Positions 1 through 9,353 of a stretch of 64,000 nucleotides of DNA are shown here, piece after piece (position 1 is the stretch's first letter; every line of letters starts with the position of its first letter). This stretch comes from Labyrinthula sp. Ha (lineage: Eukaryota > Sar > Bigyra > Labyrinthulida > Labyrinthulaceae): the NCBI GenBank assembly GCA_015227615.1, contig JAALGZ010000006.1:1364001-1428000 (forward strand). Reading direction: 5' to 3'. Made by a program: the position numbers and the translations under genes. A model generated the notes under the pieces. That model had not been told where the DNA came from. It worked only from the letters and a program-made list of their open reading frames with translations, and did not search any database.

Positions 1-561
1 AGTTTGTCAGAAGACAAACGTCTTGTGAGTCCAAGTGTAAAACGCAACCTGACGTCTTTCATTGAAATGGAAAAAGAGATTTCAAACAAAATGAGTTTGT
101 CAGGGCAATGGAATCAGGAACAAACATTTACTGAAGAAGATTTTCTTTTCTTTGAAGAGTACTTTAACCCAAAACCCAGTGCAATTAAACCAGAACCAAT
201 TGTTGCTGCTGATGAGAGCCAATCCTTCTATAGGGAGGAGGACAGGAAATTAGACCCCCGAAGCAAGCTCGTTAAGTTGAACAAGAGAAGATGGTCGCTT
301 GAATCTGAAGTAATTCTGGTTGGTCGGGTTTTTGATCGAAAATTTATTAATCTTTCTTTCAAGGCCGAGGACTGGGAAGTTGTGTCCAAGGGGTTCTTTG
401 ATGACTGCAAGAGACTAAGAGTTGAGGATGGGTGCCTAAGGGACAAAAGTGCAGTAAAAAGACACTTCAAAGTGTTAATGGAAAAAAACCTGAAAGACGA
501 TACCATTAATTTCCAACAGATGCATAGAATGTATAAGAAGTGGAAAAGTGGGTTAAACTAA
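1..561 (+). CDS. SANT/Myb-like domain protein, 5' partial
   Basis: The frame is open back to base 1 and the first possible start inside the window is TTG, not ATG, so the gene very likely begins upstream. About 187 codons are visible, ending in TAA. The N-terminal half is acidic and low in complexity. The C-terminal half holds a domain that begins RWS, has a central Trp, a C-K-R-L segment, an acidic DG turn and a final SAVKRHFK motif, as in a helical SANT/Myb-like DNA-binding fold. A second protein at 61693-62043 (minus) aligns to this domain without gaps over 67 residues with 27 identities. No function can be assigned beyond possible DNA binding. The family link to SANT/Myb is inferred from the Trp and helix pattern, not from a search. 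Confidence 0.7.
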   Translation, partial: SLSEDKRLVSPSVKRNLTSFIEMEKEISNKMSLSGQWNQEQTFTEEDFLFFEEYFNPKPSAIKPEPIVAADESQSFYREEDRKLDPRSKLVKLNKRRWSLESEVILVGRVFDRKFINLSFKAEDWEVVSKGFFDDCKRLRVEDGCLRDKSAVKRHFKVLMEKNLKDDTINFQQMHRMYKKWKSGLN

Positions 562-757
562 TTTAACAGATTTGGATTTTGGGAACGTTTATGTTGTGTT
601 CCTAAAACTTGCAGTTTAGCTACATAGCTTATGTTTAAGGGCTTTCTTATTCTGTATATATGGGTAATTTTCATTTTGTTCACAAAGCCCGGTTCAACTT
701 GCTTCTTCAAAATGTAAGTATCATATACGAAGAGAATCAAAGAAGAAACAGATTTTC

Positions 758-1963
758 TTAAGAATAAAAGCTAAACTCCTTGTCAGTTTTATGTGCATGT
801 TCTTTGTACCCTTCTTCGATATCCTTCGGCAGAATTACATATCGATTATTCCTCACAGCCTGCATACCTGCTTCCAAGCAAATCGCACTGATTTCTGCTG
901 CGCTTATCTTCTCAGGTCTGTTAACAAACTCTTCAAGATCCACATCTTCACTTAGATTCATCTTTGCGGTACAGGCTTGAAAAATAAGCCTCTTTTGCCT
1001 CCTATCAGGCTTTGGAAACTCGATCTTTCGATCAAGTCGACCAGGTCTCAACAGAGCTGGATCAAGAGTATCAGGTCTATTAGTAGCCATTATGACTTTT
1101 ACATTTGTGGTTTGATCGAACCCATCCATCTGATTAAGAAGCTCTAGTAAGATTCTCTGTACCTCACGATCCGCTCCAGTCTGCGAATCAAACCTTTTAG
1201 TACCAATTGCATCAACCTCATCAATAAACACAATACTTGGAGAGTTCTCTTTAGCTAATCTAAAGACGTCACGTACCATTCTTGGACCTTCACCCAAATA
1301 CTTTTGAACAAACTCTGAGCCCACCATATGAAGAAAACTTGCGGTTGTTGCATTGGCTACGGCTTTTGCCATCATGGTTTTTCCTGTACCTAAAAATTTA
1401 AATTTAAATAAGTAAATACCTGGGGGACCGTAAAGCAAAACACCTCGAGGAGGATCTATTCCAATCTGTGCGTACAAATCGATGTGTGTCAAAGGCAACT
1501 CAACAGCTTCACGGATTTCCTGCTTTTGCACATCCATTCCTCCAATATCTTCATATCGAACATCAGGTTTTTCAGAACTCATCATATTCTGAATAGTGGA
1601 ATCTGCTTCTGATGGAAGAATTTCAACTACTGCCTGAGAGTGTCGATGGAGTCCAACACTCGTGTTTGGCTTTAGTTTTTCCTTATCTAATGTAGACAAA
1701 ACTTTAACATGAAAAGTTGATCCAGCAGTTGAAGAAATTACGGCTTCATTCTCGGGTAACATCTCAAGAAACTGGCCAACAACAAGAGGCACTGACTGAA
1801 TTCTTCGGATTTCCTCCTTGGCTCTCAATAACTCCCGGTTTAAATTCTTTAGTTCTTCTTTTATGTAAGCATCCTGAAGTTCTACAATTTCCAACTCCTT
1901 TTCAAGTGATTTCATTTGAAAATATAAATCATCATCATCAATTTGAGATAGCACAGCGGTCAT
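758..1963 (-). CDS. RPT3: 26S proteasome regulatory ATPase subunit RPT3 (PSMC4, 6B)
   Basis: One of the six AAA+ ATPases at the base of the 19S particle, which unfolds ubiquitylated substrates and threads them into the 20S core. Two exons give 391 aa. An N-terminal coiled coil and OB region are followed by the AAA domain with a Walker A GPPGTGKT, Walker B FIDEVDAI and an RPGRLDR arginine-finger region. The C-terminus, SFYS, fits the HbYX gate-opening motif. The signature [20 protein letters not shown] region is RPT3-like rather than another RPT. A 30-nt GT-AG intron (1390-1419) sits inside the Walker A codons. It lacks stops and keeps frame, so an unspliced reading inserts ten residues into the P-loop, which would not be functional. 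Its start lies 106 bp from the divergent gene at 2070. Confidence 0.95.
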   Translation of the reverse strand: MTAVLSQIDDDDLYFQMKSLEKELEIVELQDAYIKEELKNLNRELLRAKEEIRRIQSVPLVVGQFLEMLPENEAVISSTAGSTFHVKVLSTLDKEKLKPNTSVGLHRHSQAVVEILPSEADSTIQNMMSSEKPDVRYEDIGGMDVQKQEIREAVELPLTHIDLYAQIGIDPPRGVLLYGPPGIYLFKFKFLGTGKTMMAKAVANATTASFLHMVGSEFVQKYLGEGPRMVRDVFRLAKENSPSIVFIDEVDAIGTKRFDSQTGADREVQRILLELLNQMDGFDQTTNVKVIMATNRPDTLDPALLRPGRLDRKIEFPKPDRRQKRLIFQACTAKMNLSEDVDLEEFVNRPEKISAAEISAICLEAGMQAVRNNRYVILPKDIEEGYKEHAHKTDKEFSFYS

Positions 1964-2069
1964 ATCTTTTACCTTTGGAACAAGTTTTCGTTTCCTTCAA
2001 AATTTTGGGCAATCTCTTATTTGATAATTTAATTACAATAACAGCTATTGGAAAAGCAAAAGATACAAA
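1964..2069. promoter_or_regulatory. Short shared promoter region between divergent genes
   Basis: Only 106 bp separate the ATG codons of RPT3 (minus) and the CDP-alcohol phosphotransferase gene (plus), so both 5' UTRs and core promoters must fit here or overlap the coding regions. I cannot identify a specific motif with confidence. Confidence 0.5.
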
Positions 2070-2810
2070 ATGAACAAAATAAGAACAAATCTCACAAGAA
2101 TTACACAAAGCCCAGGAACGATGTTGGAAAAGTTTAACCAGCAAACTGTGAATGTACTCTTGAACAATAGTAAACTGATTCCCAATTGGATAACCCCGAA
2201 CCATGTAACATATTTCCGTGGATCCTTAGTGTTTCCTACAATGTTCCTGCTCGCAAATGGCAAGACAGGACTCGCTGCAGCAACACTACTAGGAAGCAGT
2301 TTGCTAGATTATGTAGATGGAACACTTTATAGATATAGGAAACAGAAAAGGATAGAAATCTTCAAGCTGTTAAACCCAAATCATGTCCAGGCATCCGGAG
2401 AGATACCAGAGAAAGAAGTTAAATCAAAAGAAGAAATATATGGAGGCTTTTTAGACGCTTCTGTGGATAAAGTATTTGCTTTTCCTGTTTGGTTGTGGCT
2501 TTTTTATGATTCGTCTGACCTTGGTCTGCAGTTTCTTCTCATTTCACACTTAGCCGTAGAAGGATACAGCCTCCATATTCGAACCAAGGACTTCGCGATC
2601 CAAGAATCTGGGGTGGATTCAGCTGCCAAAACTGACGCAGATGTTGTTGGTAAAGTAAAGCACGCGTTAAGTATGAGTGGAACCTTTCTGTTAGTGGCAG
2701 ATGCGACCGGAAGTCTCGGTGTTCAGCCTTTCGGGTTTGGACTAATGTGCTTTGCACTTCCTCTTTCGATGGCTTCAGTGTACAAGAAAGTAAAAGTGAG
2801 AAACGCATGA
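2070..2810 (+). CDS. CDP-alcohol phosphatidyltransferase family membrane protein
   Basis: Integral membrane enzyme family that transfers a phosphatidyl or phospho-alcohol group from a CDP-linked donor to an acceptor alcohol. The 246-aa protein starts at an ATG and ends TGA, with no intron. The family signature is present: D80, D83, G84, R88, then G125, D129 and D133. The stretch between R88 and G125 is 36 residues where the family usually has 8-9, and the extra part is charged (Lys/Glu rich). An upstream PNHVTYFRG segment resembles the PN-x-T-x-x-R motif common before the active site. Several hydrophobic segments follow. Sequence alone does not settle whether it makes phosphatidylglycerophosphate, cardiolipin, phosphatidylinositol or another lipid. 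It is divergent from RPT3 and convergent with the VOC gene, 45 bp between stops. Confidence 0.8.
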   Translation: MNKIRTNLTRITQSPGTMLEKFNQQTVNVLLNNSKLIPNWITPNHVTYFRGSLVFPTMFLLANGKTGLAAATLLGSSLLDYVDGTLYRYRKQKRIEIFKLLNPNHVQASGEIPEKEVKSKEEIYGGFLDASVDKVFAFPVWLWLFYDSSDLGLQFLLISHLAVEGYSLHIRTKDFAIQESGVDSAAKTDADVVGKVKHALSMSGTFLLVADATGSLGVQPFGFGLMCFALPLSMASVYKKVKVRNA

Positions 2811-2855
2811 GAAATGTCGGTTGTTATACATGGTTTATTCTTCAAACTTGAAACA

Positions 2856-3482
2856 TCAGAGTTTAGATTTTGTTTGAGGTAGATGATTTATGTCAGTATC
2901 TGGATTGAACTGCCTGGTGGTCTGACTCGTCAACTCCAAGTATTCTCCATCTGGACCTGTGAAGTAAAAACTCATCCAGGTGGTATCATCCCCTTTCTTT
3001 GCAGCGTAACCACTCTCTGTCTCATCAGTATGAAACAACATCGGCGTCACGATGCTACCCGTCGCTTTTATTCGCTTCCTATACTCGTACAGTTTCTTTT
3101 CAGGAACATTAAAAGCAACATGGTTCACAGATCCTACTGCAGTACTAAAACTTCCAGATCCAATATTTTCCATGTCAACTGTTGCGATACCAGGGGCTCT
3201 AGGAGGCGCATCCGGGAAATAAAAGTAAGCGATCGAAGCACCTCTGCCTCCATCTAGAAAAAAGTGTTGCCCACCTCCAGGAAGGGCAATTGTTTTGGTT
3301 AATTGTAAACCTAGGCACTCGCTCCAAAACCATATAGTCTTGGCCATGTCTGAACAAACGAATGCCACGTGGTTCACTCCATCTATCTGCACAGCGTCTT
3401 TTGATGGTTTTGAACGACCGAATCGCTCCCTAAGTTCCTCTATCGAGCAGCTAGACAAATCTTTTGGAGATGATATTGGCAT
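2856..3482 (-). CDS. VOC (glyoxalase/dioxygenase fold) superfamily protein
   Basis: The 208-aa reading uses the only ATG in the frame; the open frame continues upstream to 3593 but without another ATG, so an upstream spliced exon is possible. It has the paired beta-alpha-beta-beta-beta modules of the vicinal oxygen chelate superfamily. The first begins VNHVAFVCSDMAKTIWFW with LGLQLTK after it; the second has VNHVAFNVP. A C-terminal GPDGEYLELT supplies the usual metal-ligand Glu region. Metal-binding candidates are the two His in NHVAF and the Glu in YLELT. These enzymes include glyoxalase I, dioxygenases and epimerases, and the substrate here is unknown. No targeting signal is obvious. Confidence 0.8.
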   Translation of the reverse strand: MPISSPKDLSSCSIEELRERFGRSKPSKDAVQIDGVNHVAFVCSDMAKTIWFWSECLGLQLTKTIALPGGGQHFFLDGGRGASIAYFYFPDAPPRAPGIATVDMENIGSGSFSTAVGSVNHVAFNVPEKKLYEYRKRIKATGSIVTPMLFHTDETESGYAAKKGDDTTWMSFYFTGPDGEYLELTSQTTRQFNPDTDINHLPQTKSKL

Positions 3483-4455
3483 TCTTGTATGACTTGCGTT
3501 TGTTTGCTCGTATACTTTATTGTTTTCTGTGTTCTTATTTCCGTTCTTAAAGCGTTCCAAATTTTGATTTTTCTTCCATTTATAAGTCTGCAAGAAAGAT
3601 TTTTTCCGTTAAAGCTTGTTGCAGAAATTTGATTGAAAATAATGTCAATAAGTTATGAACCTGTTTTAAGAGGAAGGACTTCGTAGTTTGTGAATACATC
3701 GAAGGCGCGATCTTGAAAAAGAATTAATCTCCAAGAACTATAGGTGCCCATCAGCATCTTCTATGAACTCCAAAATTATTTGAGAGAGATTTTGAGACAC
3801 AGTTGAGTCAAAACACAGCTACTTTACAGCATCCTGTTATTACTAAGCTAATTTACCTCTCGTGATTAATTTTTTCTGTGTTTCACTGGAAGTCTTAATT
3901 CAGAGAACTTAGTCCAGCGAGACGCTCTTACAATAACGCTGCCTTTTGGCACTAATTTACACCTTCTACGCTTAGAATCTATACTGAATGAGTACATGAA
4001 AGTTTTAGTAGTAAAATCGCCGAAGCAGAAGAGGGTAGAATATTGTAACTAGAAGAAATAAGGCTGGGTTTTCTGAGCCCTACCTGAGAAACACACTTCA
4101 TTCCTAGCGCCAAACGTTGTCGGGTATTTGAAGTTTAGGCCATTTATTGTAATTTCTGGTAGAATCATTTTATTTAGAGCTTTGATTCGACCTTATTCTA
4201 TTCTCATCTTTGGTGCTCAGTGACTTGTCAATCTTGAGGTGTAAGTTGTAAGATCGTAAGACAAAATACAATGTGATTTATACCTGTGTAAATGCTGTGG
4301 TGGTAGTGTGGAACAAGCGAAATGCTTTGAGAAATTAAAACCTTAGCTTCTCATCGAAGTAGGATTGGAAACTGATTGAAAATAGAAGTTCTACTCGTTA
4401 ATACTCACCCAGCAAGATAGCAAAATTTTCTAATGGTGTCTATATTTCTGAACGC
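3483..4455. other. Gene-free interval
   Basis: Between the VOC gene and the OTU relic I see no coding stretch, RNA gene or repeat that I can support. Short open stretches are antisense or lack ATG. Confidence 0.5.
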
Positions 4456-5346
4456 TTAGGACATTTGTAGTGCATCATAATGGTTCCCATTCACATATAG
4501 GAGATTTACATTGCCTTTGATTCCAGGGCAAGTAGTCAATAAAGTGTAGCCACTTTCTTGTAGAACATATACGCTAACTTCTATTTCATACAGTTATGAA
4601 GTAGCAATCAACTCAATCTGGCCACTCCAGTTTCCTCTCAAGATTCCCTGGCAATAATCATCAACGGAGCAGCTTTCCCCATTCTCAGCCTGGATCCACT
4701 GAAGAATGGTCATACCATTATAGATCGTTTCTGAGTTTTCTGCAATCCACTTCAATAACCGCGAACGAAGCTCCCTGAGATTAATGCTTTTCAACTTTAA
4801 CTTTTTGTGCTGCTTATTCAAACCATAAGCTAAGGAGTGGAATATACATATTCCATCACCAGGTTGCTTGATTCTGGTCGCTTGTGTTTCGAGGAGAGAG
4901 TTTCGATGTCCATTTGGTTCATGGACAGCTTACTGTTTCTGTACTTTGCTAGAGCTGCTTCTGAACACGTTTGCCATACTTTCCAAACTTGGAAACCTTG
5001 ATCTCTTTCTCCCAATGCAGTTCTGGAGCACAGAATCTGTTGAAGAATTGGATAGTGTAGAGAGCTCATCTTGTGTTCGAGAGCGACGAAACATGTTTCT
5101 GAGAGTTTCAGAAACAGATGAAGACCTTCTTGATCTAGTGAGAGATGGAGTTTCCTCACTATTCTCTAGGAGCTTCTTATTACTCGCTCTTGGAGGCAAT
5201 CCAAGGCATTCCAGGAGGGATGGTCTTCTCTTGTTTGTATTCTTTTTTGAGATCTGTGAGGAAGGAAGACGTTGTTGTCCCAGGGTTCTAAGTTGGTTCA
5301 AAGAGGAGAGTAAGGAGTTTCTTCTATTGCTTTGTATCTGTGGCAT
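4456..5346 (-). pseudogene. OTU-family deubiquitinase, frame interrupted by two TAA codons
   Basis: From an ATG at 5346 a single frame runs 297 codons to a TAA at 4456-4458. Codons 1-138 give a basic Ser/Arg-rich leader, then comes an OTU cysteine-protease domain: D-G-I-C (Cys codon 167, normally D-G-N/D-C) followed by IFHSLA, LRSRLLKWI, a DDYCQGILRGNWSGQIEL block, and the catalytic-His motif NHYDAL (His codon 289). Spacing and length (about 135 aa) match an OTU domain. TAA triplets interrupt the same frame at 4930-4932 (codon 139) and 4594-4596 (codon 251). The first could lie in a candidate 60-nt GT-AG intron; the second sits within conserved sequence (IATS-stop-LYEIEV) that an intron would not spare. 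Other genes here terminate at TAA, so reassignment is unlikely. A recently inactivated host gene is the simplest reading; stop readthrough is the alternative. Confidence 0.75.
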
Positions 5347-5919
5347 ATTGCCTTATTTTCTTAGTCAGAAGTTAAGTTCTATTATATTTTGTGGTATATA
5401 CTATATTTAGGTATGACATATGTCCTAAATAGACAGAGCGTTAACCTATGTGACTTTTCCCACATATTCTCCGCCATACGCACCACCAGAGTGTGCACTT
5501 GCCACGTAGATTAGGGGCTTCAACTAAATTAAAATTAACCCTGCCGTGTGGCAATATGTGTCTCTGAGCCATAGATCTTATTGAGTAAAAGATCAAAAGG
5601 TCCGTCTTGAGTACACTTTCGCTTCCGTAGTAATGATGCTCGTCTTTTTCGTTTACAGACTGAGAGAGGTGGATACTATTCCGATATAGTGTGTTTCACG
5701 GCTAAGAAGAAAGTTGTAGCATTGTTTTTGGTGTTCTTTTAGAATGTAGAAGCTAAAGGGAATTAAAAAGTAATACAGAAAACGTGTTGTTGGGACGATT
5801 TCCACGGCTTTCAGCATGACGTACTTCGCTTCTTTCGTTACAAGAAAATGTGGAGCTGTATCTTTTCGTCTAGAAACTTTAGAAGATAGTTATGCCTTAA
5901 AGAATGGCGCTATGTGAGG

Positions 5920-5953
5920 AAATTTAATACCCTGCTTTACAGGTATTAAATTT
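5920..5953. repeat. Perfect 12-bp inverted repeat (hairpin)
   Basis: AAATTTAATACC is followed after 10 nt by its exact reverse complement GGTATTAAATTT, then a T-run. It may be a small transposon-derived palindrome or a structured transcript end; no adjacent gene explains it. Confidence 0.6.
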
Positions 5954-7750
5954 TTTATACGCTATTTTTTTATTTTTGACCGTAAAGTCTCGTTTTACGC
6001 TAAGATTCATATTTTACTTCATAGGACAAACTTTCTCCGGGTACAAAATACTACAAATAACAACTGTTTTCCATATTTCTTAGATTAAATATTATTTACT
6101 AACACTAAAGAAAAAACCTGTAGAATCTGACAATAGGAGATATTTATTAAATGCATTAATATCTATTGAACGAATGATTACTCTTTCTTTGGATTCGATT
6201 TTTTAATTTAACCTATGATTTGGAGAAGATACGTTACTTATCATGCATTATTGCAAAACTGACTATACTAGCTCTTTTTATTTACAGTTTAATCTTTTTT
6301 TGGGTAACTCTTTCAACGTTCTTAATCAAGACAGTTCTTCAGTAAGATAAGATCTTTTCATACTGAATTAACTTGTACAAGAAGATTTAGTACCACTGCT
6401 GACTAGAGTTGATGACTTCAAGCTTATTCTATAGATACTAAATATCAAGGTACATAGAAAAATACCGGAGTCTAGTAGTATGTTTTGACATATATAATTC
6501 TTTCCATAAGGTTCTAGGGAGAGTTTACGAATGCTAAAATATTGAGCACATTGTCGGTGAATGCATCTTAGAAATAGAATACGTTTTGAGTTCTTTTGAG
6601 GTGTAAACAGTTGAGCTAATACCGCTACAACAAATATAACTCTTAATGGTTTTATTGTTTAAAGATAACATTTTCCAATCAGCAGGCACCTTGTTGGAAA
6701 TGGAAACAAGTAAATAACAACTGAGTAAAGTTTCTCCATAAAATGAATTATGAAACAATTAAATACCAAATTCTTTTAAATGTTCGGGTAATCGATGACT
6801 AAATGACGGGTAGAGTAAGTAAGATCTAGATAATATGTGTTGAGGTAGATAGTTTCGCCGAGTAAACAGTATATTTCATCATACAAAACAGTAACATTTA
6901 GGTATGCAGTCAAGTACCCACATGTTGTGCGTGTCAACTACATATAGAAACCAGAGATATTGCCCGGAAACTATGGGCATGAAAATTCTATTTCTATGCG
7001 GAATCTGCTCGCGTGATAGAGACAGGTTTTTTATATCTGTGTATATTACGAAATCAAGATCTTCCTCTACTATCAATCTTATGCCAAGTTCAGAAAGAGC
7101 TAACAGCACTTAATCTATGAACCTTTGATTTTCACGGAGATAATTATTAATAATGCATTCTAAGCAAAAGAGATTAGAGTAGTTACTCTTAAGAATTTTA
7201 TTATTTGTTTTCAAGAATTCTTGGATATTGATTCTAGTCAACAACGTCATAGCCAAATTTATGTCATCTGGAAAGAATATTTTGAACACTAGAATAAACT
7301 TTTTTTACTAAATAATTTTATAGCTGCTCTGATGTAGTATGTAAACATATAATGCATAAGATCCAAAAACCTATTTTATCGTACAGCTGTAACCAGTTCT
7401 CCGGCGAGAATTTGGAAAGAACAGTCTGGAAAACAGGACTATTATTGTCGCCCCAAAACAATTTAAGTTCTCCTGAAAGGACGAGTCACTAGATTCAAAC
7501 AGTGGTCTCCAAGAATACAAGCATATAAAGTAGGATTACAATTGCGAATTTCTTTCGATTTAGCTCTATTCTTCATTAATTAATATTTAATACATCATTT
7601 TGTTGACGCAAAGTTGAAAAGCTTCAGACTTTCGTTCAAATATTGGCAAGCTTGTAGATGTACGGTTTGAGTTTAACCATTTATAATTCAGATGGCAGAG
7701 CCTTGTGGCAGAACAAAGTATCACCTAGGACATGAAGAATTCTTTATATG

Positions 7751-7786
7751 CTTTAATTACATAGGAGGTTTCCTATGTTATTAAAG
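7751..7786. repeat. 16-bp inverted repeat (hairpin)
   Basis: CTTTAATTACATAGGA and TCCTATGTTATTAAAG flank a 4-nt loop and pair at 15 of 16 positions. No coding context. Possibly a remnant of a small palindromic element. Confidence 0.6.
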
Positions 7787-9353
7787 TATATTCTGGTTCT
7801 TGTGGTCATTCAGTGTTGATTAGACTTAACGAGAACTTGACTTGAAAGTCCTTGAACAATGTTATTTCGTTGATTTTTTTCGTGTAATAAAGAGAATGCG
7901 ATGGTGAAGAATTTTTTTTTATTTTAGTTTTAACTATGAACTTCAAGTATTTGTGAACCTGATCTCCAATTCGACATTCATGGTGACATCTCATATGCAA
8001 TATTTTTCTGTTTAGGTGTTGATACCTGCTTGTACATAATTCTAGAGTGGAAATAGTCCAAACTATTAGGAAAAACACAACAGCATTTTCTGAAGAGCTT
8101 ACAATAATCTGTATTCTGCATCGATTTAGAGTTATGTGATATCTCCACAAATTTATTCTTTCACCAGTATCGAGCAACTAGGACATATTGTAGAGGATGG
8201 ATGTGCGTTCGATCTTTTGATGATGAAGAAGCATATCCAATACACGCTTAGGCTGCCAATTTAATGTTCTTCACTGTATAAGCTAAAAGTAAGTCTTAGG
8301 GGAAAACTGAAGTAGTATTTATCAGTGATGATTCAAACCATGAATTGTATTCCCTCTGAGAAAAGCTCTAGTAGGGCAGAAGTACAAAGCCTATAGGAAA
8401 AAACACAGTTTCGAGCTTCTCATTTACTAAATTTATATTTATATAATAGATTCTATAAAAAGAATTACCTAAAGTTTTTGTGCTTATTGATAAGGTTCAT
8501 GACCAAAAGCAACCTCGATGGGATTAAGCAGCGATATCTTACTATAAAATGGTCAAGAGAGCCTATAGTTAACCACAAGCGATACGATGTAGACGAACTC
8601 TAGAAACTAATCAAGAACGCAACAGGTATCTGTTTATATTTAACATTGGCATACTTTGGCGGGTAAGTTGCTGGAAGACTTATTTACAATTAAATAACTC
8701 CACCGTTGAATCTGCAATTAGGTTTGAAGGGGCTGGGCATTGTCCCGAAAGAGAGCAATCTTGTGACCGAGGAAAATTTAATAAAACTGGCTTAGGTTAA
8801 GAAACTGGTCAAACTTTATTAGATTAACCAACCAAGATCTAGTTCTCTATATAGAATCAAACGCAGAAGGCTGTTTCAACACGCATGAATGTGGAATGTT
8901 CCTAAGAGGCAGTTTGGAATTGAAACAAGACACTCGTTGTACTCATATATCAGCCGAACACTTTAAATATAGTTTATTCATGAAGGACATTAATTTGCTT
9001 TCAATGTCTTGGTCAAAGAATTGTTGGTACATTTGTCCTTGAATACTGCAGTACGGTGACTTCATTTCAAATTAAACCAATCACTCACTTATTGGACAAT
9101 TTGTTCAAGTCTTACTTTAGGAAGCTCTAATCTAAAGACGATACATCTAACTTCATTGCCTCTCTAAAACAATTAACATAGCTTCACCAATATTTAACTA
9201 AGAACTAAAAACTTCAAAGAAGGCGCGAGTGCTTTTGTACTCCTTGGTGAACTGCCCAAAATCTTTACCAACCAAATAGATAAAATATTATCTGCCACGT
9301 CATTTGTTTGGAGTTATCGAAAATTCAAATCAGAATAAAACCCATTCACAGCA

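Larger units (their letters stand above)
5347..9353. other. 4-kb interval without a recognisable gene
   Basis: AT-rich. The longest open stretch is minus 7806-8177 (about 124 codons), which has no recognisable motif or convincing protein-like composition. Two strong hairpins (5920-5953 and 7751-7786) are the only structured elements I could support. Confidence 0.5.

Noticed and set aside
4830-5159. 109-codon minus-strand frame overlapping the OTU relic
   Set aside because: It is a shifted frame across the OTU frame and has no domain; the OTU motifs lie in the other frame.
4456-5346. Reassignment of TAA to glutamine in this genome
   Set aside because: RPT3, polyubiquitin, PDI, Snf7, SerC and the gelsolin-like gene all end at TAA where their families end, so a global reassignment does not fit.
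7806-8177. 124-codon minus-strand open frame
   Set aside because: No motif, no supporting neighbours, and composition like translated AT-rich noncoding DNA.
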